Shown piece after piece: positions 16,750 through 26,800 of a stretch of 64,000 nt of DNA. Source of the stretch: Sva-07 sp963698565 (lineage in GTDB: Bacteria; Actinomycetota; Acidimicrobiia; Acidimicrobiales; Ilumatobacteraceae); NCBI GenBank assembly GCA_963698565.1, contig CAVORH010000011.1, positions 1 to 64,000 of the forward strand, written 5' to 3'. The notes beneath the pieces were generated by a model, which searched no databases, had not been told where the DNA came from, and saw only the letters and a program-made list of their open reading frames with translations. Each line of letters starts with the position of its first letter. Position 1 is the stretch's first letter. The position numbers and the translations under genes were made by a program.

Positions 16750-17496
16750 GTGAACAACGCCGTCAAGCAACCCCAGACGATCCTCGTGCTCGGGGGTACG
16801 AGCGACATCGGTCAGGCGATCGTGTCGGCACTCGTGTCGCCATCGCTGCGTCGCGTGATCCTCGCCGTTCGCCACCCTGGCGAGGTCGACGTCGACTCGA
16901 TGAGCTTCGGGAGCGCCGACATCGTCGCCGTGCACTTCGACGCCACCGACGTGGAGAGCCACGAGGCGCTCGTCGTCGATCTGGCCGACCGGTTCGGCGA
17001 TCTCGACGTCGTGATCCAGGCGTTCGGCCAACTGGGCGAGCCGAACCTGCACGATCCGGCGGGCGCAGTGGCGCTCGCCCAGGTCAACTACGTCGGGGCG
17101 GTGTCGTCGGGGTTGGCGGTGGCGCGGCAGCTCCGCACCCAGGGCCACGGCACGCTCGTGGTGCTGTCGAGCGTCGCCGGGGTGCGCACGAGGGCCTCCA
17201 ACTTCGTCTACGGCTCCACCAAGGCCGGACAGGACGCGTTCGCCACCGGGCTCGGCGATTGGCTGCACGGGTCCGGCGCGAACGTGATGACCGTGCGCCC
17301 GGGGTTCGTCCGCTCGTCGATGACCGCCGGGATGGAGGAGGCCCCGTTCTCCGTCGACGCGTCCGATGTCGCTGAGGCGGTTGCGGCCGGATTGCGGCGC
17401 GGTCGGAGCGTCGTCTGGGTCCCCGGCATCCTCCAGGTCGTGTTCGGACTGCTGCTGCACGCCCCGCGCATGGTGTGGCGCAAGCTCGATCGATGA
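16750..17496 (+). CDS. dprE2: Decaprenylphosphoryl-2-keto-ribose reductase DprE2
   Basis: Short-chain dehydrogenase of 248 aa that would reduce the keto intermediate to decaprenyl-phospho-arabinose. NAD(P) motif LGGTSDIGQAI (about 14-24), catalytic Ser in VVLSSVAG (about 139-146) and YGSTKAG (Tyr/Lys, about 157-163) are present. The C-terminal hydrophobic stretch VPGILQVVFGLLLHAPRMVWRKL is typical of DprE2 and likely membrane-associated. Placement 47 bases after dprE1 makes the assignment firm. A small tandem duplication of the sequence around the dprE1 stop lies in the gap. Confidence 0.92.
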   Translation: MNNAVKQPQTILVLGGTSDIGQAIVSALVSPSLRRVILAVRHPGEVDVDSMSFGSADIVAVHFDATDVESHEALVVDLADRFGDLDVVIQAFGQLGEPNLHDPAGAVALAQVNYVGAVSSGLAVARQLRTQGHGTLVVLSSVAGVRTRASNFVYGSTKAGQDAFATGLGDWLHGSGANVMTVRPGFVRSSMTAGMEEAPFSVDASDVAEAVAAGLRRGRSVVWVPGILQVVFGLLLHAPRMVWRKLDR

Positions 17497-18662
17497 CCGA
17501 CGATCCGTCGGCGGCGCTCGCCTCCGCGGCCGACCGGCTGCGCTCGAGCGGCGTCGTGCGGGTCGAGAGCTACGCCTGGCGTGATCTCGACGACCCCGAG
17601 GCGGGTGGCTCGGAGCTGCACGCCGACGAGATCTTCCGGCGCTGGGCGGGGGTCGGCATCGAGATCGTCCACCGGACCTCGACGATCGACGAGCCTCGCG
17701 AGTTCGCACGCCATGGCTACCGGGTGATCCAACGCGGCGGCCGCTACGACGTGTTTCCCCGGGTGGCGCTGCGCCAGCTGGTGCGGCGCCGGCCGTCCGA
17801 CACCGCCACGATCGAGATCTGGAACGGCGTGCCGTGGTTCGCTCCGGTCTGGGCGCCCGCCCGCAGGGTCGTGTGGATGCATCACGTGCATCGCGACATG
17901 TGGGCGGAGGCCCTGCCCCGTCCGTTCGACGCCGGTGGACGCTTCGTCGAGACCCGGTTCGCGCCGCTGTTCTACCGGCGGAGCCGCTTCGCCACGCTGT
18001 CGGAGTCGTCCGCCGACGAGATCGAACGCCTCGGGATCGACCGTGATCATCTCACGGTGATCCCGCCGGGCGTCCACGAGCGGTTCTCCCCGGACGAGAC
18101 GCGTCGCGCCGACCACCCGCAGGTGGTGGTGGTCGGTCGGCTCGCGCCGGTCAAGCGCCAACGTCTGGCGCTCGATGCCCTCGCCGAGGCTCGACGGTCG
18201 GTCCCCGATCTCACCGTCGAGCTCGTCGGCGACGGGCCCGATCGTCGCCTGGTCGAGGCCTGGATCGCCGACCACGACGCCTCGTCATGGGTCGACCTGC
18301 GCGGCCGGGTGAGCGACGACGAGCTCGTCGAGGCCTACCGGCGCGCCTGGCTCGTGGTGAGCGCCTCCCACGCCGAGGGGTGGGGGATGTCGCTGACCGA
18401 GGGCGCCGCGTGTGGCACGCCGTGCGTGGCGACCGACATCGCAGGCCACCGCGGCTCGTGTCTGGCGGGCGAGACCGGGGTGCTCGTGGCGGATCCGGCC
18501 GCGATGGGCCAGGAGGTCGCATCGCTGCTGTGCGACCACGATCGCCGACACCGCATGGCGGCGGCCGGCGTCGAGCATGCCCGGGGCCTGTCGTGGACCG
18601 CGGTGGCCGCCCGGCAACTCGATCTGCTCGCTGCGAGCGTCGAACACTCCCGCCAGCGATGA
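17493..18662 (+). CDS. GT4-family glycosyltransferase
   Basis: 389 aa, ATG overlapping the dprE2 stop. The C-terminal Rossmann domain has VVVGRLAPVKRQRLALDAL (about 210-228), LVGDGPDRRLVE and the GT4 signature SHAEGWGMSLTEGAACGTPCVAT (about 293-315), with the EX7E-type acidic residues. The N-terminal acceptor domain begins with AWRDLDDPEAGGSELHADEI, a pattern of transferases acting on lipid-linked sugars. Sugar and acceptor are unknown; context suggests cell-wall glycan or glycolipid. Confidence 0.85.
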   Translation: MTDDPSAALASAADRLRSSGVVRVESYAWRDLDDPEAGGSELHADEIFRRWAGVGIEIVHRTSTIDEPREFARHGYRVIQRGGRYDVFPRVALRQLVRRRPSDTATIEIWNGVPWFAPVWAPARRVVWMHHVHRDMWAEALPRPFDAGGRFVETRFAPLFYRRSRFATLSESSADEIERLGIDRDHLTVIPPGVHERFSPDETRRADHPQVVVVGRLAPVKRQRLALDALAEARRSVPDLTVELVGDGPDRRLVEAWIADHDASSWVDLRGRVSDDELVEAYRRAWLVVSASHAEGWGMSLTEGAACGTPCVATDIAGHRGSCLAGETGVLVADPAAMGQEVASLLCDHDRRHRMAAAGVEHARGLSWTAVAARQLDLLAASVEHSRQR

Positions 18663-18698
18663 GCGAACGCCCCGTATGCGGGGGCCCGGCTCATCGCT
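18655..18698. terminator. Terminator between convergent glycosyltransferase and ppm genes
   Basis: Arms AGCGATGAGC (18655-18664) and GCTCATCGCT (18689-18698) flank an inner GCCCC/GGGGC hairpin. Convergent gene arrangement suggests use in both directions. Confidence 0.7.
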
Positions 18699-18725
18699 CG
18701 CCCGTTGGGGGGCGGGATGGGGTGA

Positions 18726-19487
18726 TCAGGGGTCGAGGTGGGTGGGGATCTCGCGGTAGGCGCGCCGGCTCCGGCGCAGGGTGACCAGATCGGCGAGACC
18801 CCACACCGTGACGAGCCGGAAGGCCTCCAGGACGATCCCGCGGTGCATCTTCGACGTGCCGGCCACTCGGTCCCGGAACGCAATCGGGACCTCGACGACG
18901 CTCAAGCCCGCCTGGACCGCCCGGTAGGTCATCTCGATCTGGAAGCCGTACCCGTCGGCCTGCACGCCGTCGAGTCCGATCGTGCGCAGCGCATCGGCGC
19001 GGTAGACCCGGTATCCCGCAGTCGCGTCGTTGAGCGCCAGCCCGAGCACGATGCCGGCATATCGGTTGCCCCACCGCGACAGCCACGTCCGACGACGGGG
19101 CCAGCCGATCACCGAACCCCCCGGGATGTAGCGCGATCCGATCACGAGCGCGATGCCGTGCTCGGCGAGCGACAGCATCGTCGGCAGCACTGCGGGGTCG
19201 TGTGAGAGGTCGGCGTCGATCTCCACGAGTGCGTCATAGCCCTCGTCGAGACCGATGCGGAATGCGTGGAGATAGGCATCGCCCAGGCCGCGCTTGACTT
19301 CGCGTTCGACGAGACGCAGCTGGGAGTCGGTTTCGGCCCGAGCGCGTACCAGCGAGCGCGTGTCGTCGGTGGACTGGTCGTCGATCACCATGACGTCGGC
19401 GTCGGGGACGTGCTCGCGGATCCGGTCGAGGATCTCCGAGATGTTCGCCGCCTCGTTGTGGGTCGGCACGATGATCAGCGTTCGCAC
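18726..19487 (-). CDS. Polyprenol-monophosphomannose synthase (DPM1-like GT2)
   Basis: 253 aa GT2 glycosyltransferase that moves mannose from GDP-mannose to polyprenyl phosphate, the donor for membrane mannosyltransferases. VPTHNEAANISEIL (about 7-20), DDQSTDDT and the DXD-type EIDADLSHDP (about 94-103) are present, with SRYIPGGS and TAGYRVYRA typical of DPM1 proteins. No C-terminal membrane helices, so it resembles the soluble catalytic part of mycobacterial Ppm1. Its GTG start is 12 bases after the AftD-like stop. Confidence 0.9.
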   Translation of the reverse strand: MRTLIIVPTHNEAANISEILDRIREHVPDADVMVIDDQSTDDTRSLVRARAETDSQLRLVEREVKRGLGDAYLHAFRIGLDEGYDALVEIDADLSHDPAVLPTMLSLAEHGIALVIGSRYIPGGSVIGWPRRRTWLSRWGNRYAGIVLGLALNDATAGYRVYRADALRTIGLDGVQADGYGFQIEMTYRAVQAGLSVVEVPIAFRDRVAGTSKMHRGIVLEAFRLVTVWGLADLVTLRRSRRAYREIPTHLDP

Positions 19488-19496
19488 GAAGAGCGG

Positions 19497-19502
19497 ACCC
19501 TA
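19497..19502 (-). promoter_or_regulatory. -10 element of ppm (TAGGGT), fused to the upstream stop codon
   Basis: On the minus strand TAGGGT ends nine bases before the GTG start; its first three bases are the TAG stop of the upstream arabinosyltransferase gene. Confidence 0.45.
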
Positions 19503-22500
19503 CTGCCTGCGCCGCATGCCGGCAGGCATGATCGCACTCACCGAGACCGAGGCGACCGCCAACCAGACGAGCGGTGCGGTCCACCCGAACCGGCTCGGCC
19601 AGTCGGGCCCTGGCGGGTAGTCGTAGCGCCATTCGGACGCGATGATCATCCCGGCGACGATCGACCCTGCGACCAACACCACGGCGAGAGCGAGCCACGG
19701 CCAACGGCGGCGCAGCAGCAGGACCGCGAACGCGCCGAGCGCAACCGCCGGCCCGGCGAGCACGGCCACGAGCACGATCAGGGATGCACCGAGCGACACC
19801 GATGTCCTCGACCACCCCGCCCATCCCGTGTCGTCGGCGATGTCATCGATCGACGCAGCGAGGCGATCGCGACGTGTCCACACCAGCAGTCCGATGACGG
19901 CGAGGCCCGCGAGCAACGAGAACCAGAGTGCGATCACGACACCGCCCTGCGGCGTCCACCGCAGCGTGACCTCCCGCGGCTCGCTCGAGGGCTCGACGAG
20001 CCACCCGTTGGCGTAGCCGTCGATCAGCACCGGCGGCCCGAGGTCGGTTCCGTCGATCGAGGCAGTCCACCCGGCATTCCAACTCTGCTCCAGGACGAGC
20101 CAGGCGCTCCCCTCCGACGGGCCGACGGCGGCGACGATCTCGGTGTCGTCGAACGACGAGACGTCGACCGCCGGCCCGAGCGGCACCGGCGGTGGAGTGA
20201 CCGCGCCGGCGCCATCGAGCACCACCCGGTCGACGTCGAACCCACTCAGCGTCCCGGGAGCGGATCGCAGGACGTGCGCCCCGGCTGCGAGGCGCAGCGG
20301 CTCGCCGCATCCGACGAAGGTCAACTCGCTCCGTGACGTGGCCGCACCGACCGTGCCGAGCACCTGGACCGGAAGCGCTTCGCCGTCGATCGTGAGCAGA
20401 TCGTCGCGGCACCGGTCGTCCAGTTCGGCGGCAGGGACAGCCGGAGCGGGCGTCATGTCGCCGATCGCGAGTTCGGTGATGCCGAGCGGGAGCACCTCGG
20501 GGAGTCGGGAGAAGTAGTCGGGTGTGGTGCGTTCGTCGACCGCCGAGATCGAGACGATCGTCCGTGTCGACGTGAGGCCCTCGACCGGAAGCACTGCCGT
20601 GGCGACGCCGTCGATCGCTTCGGTCGGCGGCACCGAGACGACACGGGCGATCCCGTCGTCGCCGGTGATCGTCAGCTCGGTCGGAATCGAGTGCCGGCCG
20701 TCATCGCGCCACGACAGCGTGAGCGTGTCTGCGGCAACCGGTGTGTCGATCGTGAGCGTCGCCCCGACGAGATCGTCGAAACCGGTCTGCCACACCGTGT
20801 CCTGGTCGCCGTCGAGCGCGGCTGCGCCACGCGAGCCGGGGCTGCCGCGCAGGCGCCGATCGGCACTGACCGGGTAGGCGTCGCCGAGCAACGAGCCGAG
20901 CAGCTCGTCCGATGCCTGCGCCGACAACCGGACGTCACCCGTCAGGACGAACTCGCGGGTGTCGGGCACATCGAACTCACGGATCAACGTCGGCTCGGGC
21001 GGTGCCTCGTTCGGCGTCGCCGGGTCGATCCGCTGTCGCGTGAACAGGTAGGTCACGCGCTGGTCGGCGAGCAGCCGGTCGTCGACGATGCCGAACGATT
21101 CGAGGCTGGGGCTTCGCACGACGCGGTCGTCGGTGACGCCCGGGATCGTCACTTCGGCGAGGCCGATGCCCGGCAGGATCGTGTAGTCGGCGACCTTGCC
21201 GACGTTGTCGTCGACCACCTCGACCCGCAGCGTCCGGAAGGAATCGACGGGCAGGTCGATCGGTTGGCCGGGCTGGGCGCGCGATCGCTCGTCGAGCACC
21301 ACGCCGAAGCTGGTCTCGCTCGACAGGCCGGCGTCGAGCGTGATCGTGGCGTCGATGATGTACCGGCTCGTCGTGTCGGTGATCGGCTGCAGCACGGTGA
21401 TCGTCGACGTGTCGACCGGCTCGACGAGGTCGACCTCCCAACGCAGGCCACCGGTCGGCCCGAACGCCCCTGCACGCCAGGCGGTGGTCGGGTCGCCGTC
21501 GATCGCGAACGCCGGCGAATCACCGGGGGTGAACGCGATCCGGTTGCCGTAGTAGCTCGCGCGGACGTCGGCGACGTCACCGCGGTGGACGGCGATCGTC
21601 TGGCGGTCGGTGTCGCCGTCGTTGACGAAGACGTCGAGTTGCTGGTCGGCCGGATCGTCGTCGAGCGACAGGGGACCCTCCGCTTCGAGCGCGCCGAGGT
21701 TCGAGCTGACGGTCGACCAGTGGCGGGCCTGCTTGCGGTTGCCGTCGGTGACGACCCACCAGCTGTCGGGCCCCACCATCGCGGGATCGAATCGACCGGT
21801 CGATGCGAGATCGTGCAGCGTCGATGCGTAGAGCACGGGTCGGTCGGGATCGAGCAGGCGCGCACCGGCGAGATCGACGACACTCTCGCCGCTGCCGGCC
21901 ACGATCACGGGCGCGGCAGCCGATGCGGACGTCACCGCCGCCACCGGGTCGAGGTTCCACGCCGCGACCACCGGGAACTCGAGGACACGGTCGGCGTCGG
22001 CGAGCGTTCGCTCGTCGATCAGCGGGATCACGGTGTCGTCGGTGACGATCGGACCGGCGAAGTCCGGTTCGCCGAGCACGCCGACGAGATCGGGCCACAG
22101 CGAACCGGGACGGGCGAGCAGGTAGCGCTCGTGTTCGAGATCGTTGCGCACCACGATCGTGTCGACACCGAAGCGCTGGGCGATGGCTGGGAGCGTCTCG
22201 GGTTCGAACCAGCCCTCGGGCAGACGGCGCTCGAACGCGTTGAGGAGGTCGGCGGTGCCCGCCGCGCCCTGGGGGACCAGCTCGCGGGCGAGGTAGGGCC
22301 GCTCGATCAGGCCGGGAAGCACCGGGTCGACCGTTCCGCCCCAGCGGTAGTTGCCGAAGTCGGCCGCCGGGATCTCCCACACCCGGCCGGCCCCAGCAGG
22401 ATCGCTGGTGCTGTCGAGCCACGCGGCGAGGTCGTCCTCGTATGCCGGCAGCGCCTCGTCACGCTCGAGCGAGGACGACATCGAGTTCCCGGTGAACCAC

Positions 22501-23786
22501 GGGTACAGCTGCACGACGACCAGTCCGATCGCAACAGCCGGTGCGATGAACTCCCATCGGCGCCGCGTCGGCGGTTCGCCGGTGAGGCGCCGAGCGGCCA
22601 GTTGCGCTCGCGCCCACTCGGCGCTCGCTGCCACGCCGAAGGCGAGCGCGAGGATCACGAGCGGCGCGGCACGCGGCGTGGAGCGGAGCGCGAGGCCGAC
22701 CGTGGTGTCGGAGGCGAACCACTCGAACAGTGCGCCGTACGGCGTCGAGTTGCCGAGTGGCGCAGCGCCGACACTGACGGCGAGGCCGATCAGCAGCAAC
22801 GTCGCCGCACTCGCCCGACCGGAGAAACGGGTCAGGAACCCGAGGAGTCCGATGCCGGCGAGCGTGAACCCGACGGCCATCACCCCCACATGGTTCGTGT
22901 ACGGACCAGCGGGTTCGATCCACGGGTCGAGCCGATCGCCTCCGTAGAAGAACCAGTAGCCGAGACCACGGGCGATCTCGGCGGGCGTGCTCGCACTGGC
23001 GACCGACTCGTAGGTCTCCGTGTAGCGCAGGATCGGGATCCCGTAGGTCCCCTGGATGCGCAGTGCCACGATCCACCAGACCGACACCGCCGCGCTGAGT
23101 ACACCGATCTTCGCTGCCGCGCGGACCGCCGCGCCGGGCCGCACCCGACCCGATACGACATCGGTCACCAGCCAGACGACCGGGCCGAGGCCGGCGAGCA
23201 CCAGCGACGTGGCGTTGACACTGCCGACGAGGGCCACGATCACGGCGAACTGCGCAGCGGGCTTCCACGAGCGCGTGCGGGCCGCCTTCGACACGAGCAG
23301 CACCATCCACGGCAGTGCCGCCCACGGGCCGAGGATCACCGACAGACGGGCGAGATAGCTGAGGAGGTACGGGCTGAACCCGTAGGCGAACGCGGCGACG
23401 AGCGCACCGGTGGCGCTCCATCCGAGCCATCGGGCCAGGCGGAACGTGCCGAACGCAGCGGCGAAGACGATCGTGCCCCAGAGGAGCCGCTGGGTGAGCC
23501 AGTCCGGTGAACCGACCGCCTCCATCACCCAGTAGTAGGGGCCGAGCGGGAAGAGGTAGCCGATGTTCTGGTGGGGGACGGTGCCGGCGCCGACCGTCGA
23601 ATCCCACATCGACGTCGCCTGGCGGAGCACGGCCGACGGGTCGAGGGTGAGGTAGGTCTTGGTGTCGGCGCTCACCCGTCCGGGCCGCGTGAGCAGCATC
23701 GGTCCGTAGGCGGCGATGGCGAGGATCAGCGCAGCGACCCGGTTGGGATGTCGGGCGGCGCGTTCGATCATCGCAGCCCGGGACAT
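19500..23786 (-). CDS. AftD-like alpha-(1->3)-arabinofuranosyltransferase, copy A
   Basis: Giant GT-C membrane glycosyltransferase of about 1428 aa (DUF3367-type). The first ~450 residues hold about ten membrane helices, with the catalytic-type acidic motif SADTKTYLTLDP near residue 37 and GYLFPLGPYYWVMEAVGSPDWLTQRL. A large extracytoplasmic part follows with two F5/8-like carbohydrate-binding modules (AIDGDPTTAWRAG and ALDGDQDTVWQTG). Three or more helices end the protein. It would add arabinofuranose from decaprenyl-phospho-arabinose to an outside glycan. I took the ATG at 23786; an alternative at 23828 overlaps the upstream gene. Confidence 0.85.
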   Translation of the reverse strand: MSRAAMIERAARHPNRVAALILAIAAYGPMLLTRPGRVSADTKTYLTLDPSAVLRQATSMWDSTVGAGTVPHQNIGYLFPLGPYYWVMEAVGSPDWLTQRLLWGTIVFAAAFGTFRLARWLGWSATGALVAAFAYGFSPYLLSYLARLSVILGPWAALPWMVLLVSKAARTRSWKPAAQFAVIVALVGSVNATSLVLAGLGPVVWLVTDVVSGRVRPGAAVRAAAKIGVLSAAVSVWWIVALRIQGTYGIPILRYTETYESVASASTPAEIARGLGYWFFYGGDRLDPWIEPAGPYTNHVGVMAVGFTLAGIGLLGFLTRFSGRASAATLLLIGLAVSVGAAPLGNSTPYGALFEWFASDTTVGLALRSTPRAAPLVILALAFGVAASAEWARAQLAARRLTGEPPTRRRWEFIAPAVAIGLVVVQLYPWFTGNSMSSSLERDEALPAYEDDLAAWLDSTSDPAGAGRVWEIPAADFGNYRWGGTVDPVLPGLIERPYLARELVPQGAAGTADLLNAFERRLPEGWFEPETLPAIAQRFGVDTIVVRNDLEHERYLLARPGSLWPDLVGVLGEPDFAGPIVTDDTVIPLIDERTLADADRVLEFPVVAAWNLDPVAAVTSASAAAPVIVAGSGESVVDLAGARLLDPDRPVLYASTLHDLASTGRFDPAMVGPDSWWVVTDGNRKQARHWSTVSSNLGALEAEGPLSLDDDPADQQLDVFVNDGDTDRQTIAVHRGDVADVRASYYGNRIAFTPGDSPAFAIDGDPTTAWRAGAFGPTGGLRWEVDLVEPVDTSTITVLQPITDTTSRYIIDATITLDAGLSSETSFGVVLDERSRAQPGQPIDLPVDSFRTLRVEVVDDNVGKVADYTILPGIGLAEVTIPGVTDDRVVRSPSLESFGIVDDRLLADQRVTYLFTRQRIDPATPNEAPPEPTLIREFDVPDTREFVLTGDVRLSAQASDELLGSLLGDAYPVSADRRLRGSPGSRGAAALDGDQDTVWQTGFDDLVGATLTIDTPVAADTLTLSWRDDGRHSIPTELTITGDDGIARVVSVPPTEAIDGVATAVLPVEGLTSTRTIVSISAVDERTTPDYFSRLPEVLPLGITELAIGDMTPAPAVPAAELDDRCRDDLLTIDGEALPVQVLGTVGAATSRSELTFVGCGEPLRLAAGAHVLRSAPGTLSGFDVDRVVLDGAGAVTPPPVPLGPAVDVSSFDDTEIVAAVGPSEGSAWLVLEQSWNAGWTASIDGTDLGPPVLIDGYANGWLVEPSSEPREVTLRWTPQGGVVIALWFSLLAGLAVIGLLVWTRRDRLAASIDDIADDTGWAGWSRTSVSLGASLIVLVAVLAGPAVALGAFAVLLLRRRWPWLALAVVLVAGSIVAGMIIASEWRYDYPPGPDWPSRFGWTAPLVWLAVASVSVSAIMPAGMRRRQ

Positions 23787-23805
23787 CGGCTGAGAACGTA
23801 CAGGC

Positions 23806-26800
23806 TCAGCGGCGTTCGCGTTCGGCATCGGTGGCGAACATCGCGCCGACGGCGACCGCCAGCGCGGCGAACAGGGCGAGGCCGTTGAGGTGGTCGAAGT
23901 ACGTGGTCCAACCGGCATTGGGGAACGGTCGGTCGCGCCGTTCGATCCAGAGCACGGCGAGCGCGGTGAGGCCGAGCAGGCCGACACCGACGAGCTCGAA
24001 GACTCGGGTGGTCCAGCGTCCCCGTCCCCACGTGGTGGCGCCGAGCGAGATCGCCGTGGTCGCGAGCGCAGCGAGGCCCCAGACCGGGGCGACCAGCGCC
24101 ACGCTCGCAGCGAAGAGCGTGGCGGCTGACGCCACGAGGTGTCGTCGTGAGCGGCTCGGTCGGTCGGTGACGAGTCGGGGAGCGCGCAGCCGTTCCGGTC
24201 GCGTGCGGGGAGCAGCGAGGGCCAGGCCGAGACAGACGAGGGCCGCCAGCGCCGAGATCGTCAGCCCGACCGTGACCGGTCGTTGCGCCGTCCACCGGAA
24301 CTCGACCTGGGTGGGGGACGTGCTCGGGGGGAGCCACCACCCGTTGAACCCGCCGTCGACCAGTCGACCGCCACCCAGCGATCGCCCGTCGGTGCTGGCC
24401 TCCCAGGCCTCGTTGAATCCCTCGCCGAGCACGATCCAGCAACCATCCGGGCAGGGTCCGACGACGACGTCGCGAGCGCGCGGCTCGTTGCGGGTCACCT
24501 CGACGGGGATGGTGTCGAGCACGGCGGGAGAGCCGCTCCGGTCGACCTCGTCGGTGAGGGCGACACGATCGACGGTCAGCGCCGACGACGTCGACGACGT
24601 GAGGTCGTGGACGCCCGCCGCCAGCTCCAGTGGGCCGCAGGCGGTCGCCGCAACCGGTTCGCCGTCGAGCAGTGCTCCCACCGTCGTCTCGAACGAGATC
24701 GGCAGTGGCTGGCCGTCGATGTCGAGGTGGTCGGGTGAACACTCGGCGGCGATGGTGGCGGTGCGGTCGATCGTCACCGGCTCGATCCCCACCTCGAGTT
24801 CGGAGATCGCGGCAGGGAGCGCCCGCGGGTCGCCGTAACGCCGGTCGATCGTCGTGCGCTCGTCGATCGCGGTGATCACGAACTCCATCGGCCCGGCGGC
24901 CGACGAGCGAACGAAGGTCGCGGGCAGGTCGATCACGCTGCGCCCGGTCGCGTCCGGCGCTGGCACGACCGCGTCGACCACCTCGCCGTCGGCGCGCAAC
25001 TGCACGGCGGTGATCGGCGAGTAGGGCCCGGACGGTTGGGTGATCGAGAGGTCGGTGCCGAGCGGGCCGACGGTGTCGAAGCTCAGGACCGCGCCGACCG
25101 AGTCGTCGAAGCCGGTGACCCATGCCGTGCTCTCGTCGCCGTCGACTGCGGCGATGCCGCGTTGAGCGACGCCACCGGTGACTCGAGTGCTGGCGATCGG
25201 TGGCGGCGACGACGTGGCGGCGTCGAGCAGGTCGGCGAGCGCCGCGTCGGTGGCGCGTCGATCGAGCCGGAGCGTCGCGGCGGCATCGAGGGTGCGCTCC
25301 GTCGGCAGGTCGAAACGCCGCTGGAGCGCCGGCTCGGGATCGGCACGCCACGGATCGGTCGGATCGGTCCGCCACCTCGTGAACAGCAGCGCCAGGGGTG
25401 TGTCGGCGTCGATCGTGTCGAGCCCGTCGGTCGGCACCCGGATGAACTCGGTGGTCGGATCGAGGCCGAGGTCGACCTCGCTGAAGCCGACGCCGGCGAA
25501 CGATGCGGCCAACGGGAACCGACCGGGGGTGACATCGGTGATCTCGATCGTGACCGATCCGCCACCTTCGACTGCCGGGATGTCGATGATCTGACCCGTC
25601 TCCCCGAAGGAGGTCTCGTCGAGTTCGACGGAGACCGGAGCATGATCGTCGACGGTGATCGCGACGGCGGCGATCGAGCGTCCACCGGTTGCCGGGGCGG
25701 GTTGGTGCAGCCGCAGCGAGTCGACGCTTCCCGCTGCGGTCGCTCCGTCGGCGAGGTCGAGCCGGATGCGTTCGCCGATCGGGTCGCCGTGATCGGCAAC
25801 CGTCCAGGCCGTGGTCGGATCGCCGTCGATCGCGAACACTGCCCGGTCCTCGGGGCGGTAGGCGAACGGCTCGCCGTAGCTCGATGCGATCGCGCTGACC
25901 GGACCGTCCTGGACGGCGATGGTCTGCCGGTCGGCATCCGGGGGAAAGAGGTCGAGGCGCTGGTCGGCGGTGGTGGGATCGAGCACGTCGATCGTGGGCC
26001 CGCCGGGTTCGGTGTGCCCGCGGACGTCCTGGGAACCGCGCCAGTGGTGGGCCTGGTCGCGGTTGGAGTCGGTGACGATCAGCAGTTCGGCATCGGCGAG
26101 GGCGTCGGCGAGCTCGCCGTCGTCGAGCGACGCGCTGTAGCGGACCAGTTCCTGACCCGTGAGCAAGCCGGCGGCTGCAGCGTCGACGATGCCGTCACCG
26201 GATCCGGACACGACCACGGAGGAGGTCTTCGCGCGGACGACACCGACCGGATCCTCGACGGGCACGAGGGCCACGGGCGACAGGGGGCGCCCCACGGCCG
26301 GCTCGACGATCGACGTGGGGTCGATCATCGGGATCTCGGGCGTGTTCACCGTCGGCTCACCGAATCGTTCGGCGGAACCGAGCCCGGGTGGGCTGGCGGT
26401 TCCCGTGGTGTCGCCGGTCAGCAGCGCGTCGACGAGCTCGGGTCGGGCGGTACGGAACCGCTCGAAGGCGGCGTCGTTCGACAGCCACAGCGTGTCGCTG
26501 CCGAGCAGCCGGGCAACGGGAGCGACGGCGGTGGCTTCGATCGTGCCCTCCTGGAAGCGGTCGTCGAGCGCGTACAGCAGGTCCATGGCGGCTGCGGAGC
26601 CGAGCGGAAGCAGGTCCCGGGTGACGAGCGGCTTCTCCGAGAGACCGACGAGAGGCGGGTCGACCGTGTACCCCCATCGGAACGCACCGAACTCGGCGCC
26701 GGGGAGCTGCAGGACCCGGGCACCGGGGTCGGTGCCGTCGAGTGCGTCGAGTGCCGCATCCCAGGCGGCCGGTGGATCCTCGTCGCGATCGATCGCCGGG

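Noticed and set aside
20691..23510. 939-codon open frame antisense to AftD copy A
   Set aside because: It is a mirror of the very GC-rich third codon positions of the real gene; it is Arg/Asp/Gly-rich with no domain, promoter or ribosome binding site.
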